DNA of 64,000 nt from an uncultured Rhodopila sp. (GTDB lineage: Bacteria; Pseudomonadota; Alphaproteobacteria; Acetobacterales; Acetobacteraceae). The DNA lies in the NCBI GenBank assembly GCA_903932145.1, contig CAIZFE010000035.1:1-64000 (forward strand), in the 5' to 3' direction. This document shows positions 62,012 to 64,000 of this stretch, piece by piece (positions within the stretch are counted from its first letter, which is position 1; the number at the start of each line of letters is the position of its first letter). Below the pieces are notes generated by a model. The model saw nothing but the letters and a program-made list of their open reading frames with translations, was not told the origin of the DNA and searched no databases. The position numbers were made by a program, and so were the translations under genes.

Positions 62012-64000
62012 ATGAACAGGTTTCTGGTTACACTGCGTCGTCGCGTGGCCGGCGTGGGGATCATTCCCCGGCTGTTGCTGGCCTCTCTGGCAGCGGTCGT
62101 CATGGCCGTGTTCGTGGTGCAGGCATGGACGCTGCATATCGTTGGAGAGTCGGAAGACCACGCCGCGCAACTGCGGCTGGACGTCAATCTCGCGGTTCTG
62201 AAAGCCGAGTTGCAGCATCGCGGCACTGATTGGCGCCTGAGCGATGACCAGAAGCTGACTCTGGCCGGGCAGCCGGCCGAGGGACTTGCGACCGTGGTTG
62301 ACGATGTTGGCCGGATCACACAGGGCCTGGTAACGATATTCGCTGGCGATACGCGTGTGGCAACGACCGTCAAGCGCCCGGATGGATCGCCCGCGACCGG
62401 AACGAAACTCGCACCCGGACCGGCGCACGACGCAGTGGTCGGCCAAACCCAATCTTATCGTGGGACCGCGGATATTCTCGGCACGCGGTACTTCACCGTT
62501 TATGAGCCATTGCGCGATCAGGCCGGCCGTCAGGTTGGCATCCTGTTCGTGGGCGTACCAAATGCAAGCGTCCAGGCCATGCTGGATAAAATTGTCAGGC
62601 AATCGTCCCTGGCGGCACTCCTGGTGATTCTGGTCGTGGCTGCAATCCGGTGGCTGATGCTCCATGCCACCATGCGTCCGCTTCAGGCCCTGGCGAGTGC
62701 GGTACGCTCCATCAGTGATGGCCAGTTCGACCTTTCCGTGCCCTGTGCCAATCGTTCGGACCAACTCGGAGACATTGGCCGGGCGGTGGAAATGTTGCGG
62801 GAAAAGGCTCAGCGGGGCCAGGCGTTGGAGGCACAGGCGACGGCGGCCCGGGACGCCGCCACGAGACGGCAGCAGGCCATGGACGACCTGACGCAGGATT
62901 TTGGAACGTCGGTATCCGGCGTGCTGGAGGGACTGGTCGACTCCGCCCGGTCGATGCGTGGGGCAGCGGGGGAGATGGCCGATGCCGCCGAACATACCAG
63001 CAGGGATATGATCGCCACCAGTACGGAAGCCGACTCATCCTCGCAGAACCTCTCCAGGGTCGCCGCCGCCGCCGAAGAACTGACCGCCAGCGTGAATGAG
63101 GTCTCCCGTCAGGTCGGCGAAGCCGCTCAGGCCGCGGAAGAAGCCGTGAAGCAGGCCAGGACAACGGATGTGACCGTCCGAAGCCTCAGTGAGGCTGCCA
63201 AGCAGATCGGCGAAGTTGTCAGCATGATCAGCAACATCGCTGCCCAGACCAATCTGCTCGCGCTGAACGCGACCATCGAGGCGGCGCGTGCCGGAGAGGC
63301 GGGCAAAGGTTTCGCGGTCGTCGCCAGCGAAGTGAAGCAACTGGCGACCCAGACCGCTCAGGCGACCCAACAAATCGGAGTGCAGGTCAACGCCATCCAG
63401 CTCGCCACCGAGGAAGCCGCCGTCGCGACCCGCGGTGTGACTGGCGCGATCGGCAGAGTGAGCGATGTCGCGAGCGCGATCTCCGCGGCGGTGCGGGAAC
63501 AAGGATCCGCCACAAGAGAGATCGCGGCCCAGGTTCACGCGGTGGCAGAGGCCACCACCAAAGCGTCCCGAGCGCTGTCTGATGTGACGACCACGTCCGA
63601 ACGGTCGGGCGTGATCAGTCAGACAGTGCTGGTAGCGTCCGACAAGGTGACAGAGATTTCTGCCACCCTGCGTGAGGACATCGATCATTTCATGACGGCG
63701 GTGCGCCAAAGTCAGAAAAGCGCGGATCGCCGTCAATATGAGCGGATTCCAGGCGACCAGGCGGCGGTGACACTGCGCATCGACACGCATGGGCCGGTAT
63801 CGGCGTCGCTCGTGGATATCTCGTTGGGCGGGGCAGGCTTGTCTTGCGGCATTCCCTGCAAAGCGGGCACCGAGATTTGGGTCACGCTCCCTGGCAGCGG
63901 CCTGGACGTTTCCTCGCGTGCCGTGAACATCCGAAACAACGTGCTGGGTGTCGCCTTCCGGCAAGATGCGCCAACGCTCTCCAAGGTCAGGCAGGCCATC
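62012..64000 (+). CDS. Methyl-accepting chemotaxis protein with C-terminal PilZ domain (partial)
   Basis: Open to the window end (663 codons, no stop). Helix 1 (about 18-40), a periplasmic single-CACHE-like sensor (about 42-190, [16 protein letters not shown]), helix 2 (about 195-212) and a HAMP domain ([19 protein letters not shown]) precede the signalling coiled coil, whose tip reads [19 protein letters not shown] near residues 408-427. After it comes a PilZ domain: RxxxR at Arg574-Arg578 and DxSxxG at Asp602-Gly607. PilZ binds c-di-GMP, so this chemoreceptor probably reads c-di-GMP as well as an outside ligand. Confidence 0.9.
   Translation, partial: MNRFLVTLRRRVAGVGIIPRLLLASLAAVVMAVFVVQAWTLHIVGESEDHAAQLRLDVNLAVLKAELQHRGTDWRLSDDQKLTLAGQPAEGLATVVDDVGRITQGLVTIFAGDTRVATTVKRPDGSPATGTKLAPGPAHDAVVGQTQSYRGTADILGTRYFTVYEPLRDQAGRQVGILFVGVPNASVQAMLDKIVRQSSLAALLVILVVAAIRWLMLHATMRPLQALASAVRSISDGQFDLSVPCANRSDQLGDIGRAVEMLREKAQRGQALEAQATAARDAATRRQQAMDDLTQDFGTSVSGVLEGLVDSARSMRGAAGEMADAAEHTSRDMIATSTEADSSSQNLSRVAAAAEELTASVNEVSRQVGEAAQAAEEAVKQARTTDVTVRSLSEAAKQIGEVVSMISNIAAQTNLLALNATIEAARAGEAGKGFAVVASEVKQLATQTAQATQQIGVQVNAIQLATEEAAVATRGVTGAIGRVSDVASAISAAVREQGSATREIAAQVHAVAEATTKASRALSDVTTTSERSGVISQTVLVASDKVTEISATLREDIDHFMTAVRQSQKSADRRQYERIPGDQAAVTLRIDTHGPVSASLVDISLGGAGLSCGIPCKAGTEIWVTLPGSGLDVSSRAVNIRNNVLGVAFRQDAPTLSKVRQAI

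Overview
The window is GC-rich bacterial DNA. Its gene neighbourhoods (trpB-trpA, accD-folC, ppiD-trpE, HepT/MntA and BrnT/BrnA modules, NMT1-type binding proteins, a PEP-CTERM protein, c-di-GMP enzymes) point to an alphaproteobacterium. Rhodospirillales/Acetobacteraceae is my inference; no rRNA, tRNA or other marker in the window proves it. I found no insertion sequence, CRISPR array or convincing RNA gene.

Left part, 1-17018: a near-perfect 141-base palindrome is followed by a long plus-strand catabolic block. A branched-chain-type ABC transporter (permease, permease-ATPase fusion, ATPase) comes first, then a broken BrnT toxin gene with an intact BrnA. A tightly coupled gene chain follows, mostly with 4-base ATGA overlaps: two-subunit indolepyruvate-type 2-oxoacid:ferredoxin oxidoreductase, two-subunit Rieske ring-hydroxylating oxygenase, CoA ligase, cysteine-less thiolase homologue, DUF35-SDR fusion, cyclase-family metallohydrolase, SDR, Asp/Glu-racemase-fold protein lacking both catalytic cysteines, and an NMT1-type periplasmic binding protein. 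Together they look like uptake and breakdown of an aromatic or N-heterocyclic acid. The exact pathway is not one I recognise.

Middle, 17028-30363: an aminotransferase, a methyltransferase, an orphan VbhA-like Fic antitoxin, an Uma2 nuclease, an ACMSD-type amidohydrolase divergent from an unknown 277-aa protein (with a palindromic operator between them), a frameshifted HepT with its MntA, folC-accD, a rhodanese, and a large CACHE-PAS-GGDEF-EAL protein.

Centre, 30502-36426: a giant Gly/Ala/Thr-rich surface protein with a signal peptide and PEP-CTERM anchor, containing an 882-base tandem duplication. Next to it lies a BLUF-TetR fusion regulator whose BLUF domain lacks the photochemically essential Tyr and the conserved Trp. 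These genes sit where trpA and accD are usually neighbours in alphaproteobacteria (trpFBA-accD-folC), so the ancestral operon has been split by about 10.7 kb. This is my best candidate for an undescribed system.

Right part, 36489-64000: trpA-trpB, an RHH-MntA fusion with an intact HepT, an HNH endonuclease, trpE and ppiD, a 44-aa membrane miniprotein, a Baeyer-Villiger monooxygenase, tartrate dehydrogenase, a DUF4258/XRE toxin-antitoxin pair, lutB-lutC, small envelope proteins, a patatin, an MFS transporter, a second NMT1 binding protein with a Tat-exported amidohydrolase, a hybrid CACHE-PAS histidine kinase, an aldo/keto reductase, and the start of an MCP chemoreceptor that carries a C-terminal PilZ domain and runs off the window end.
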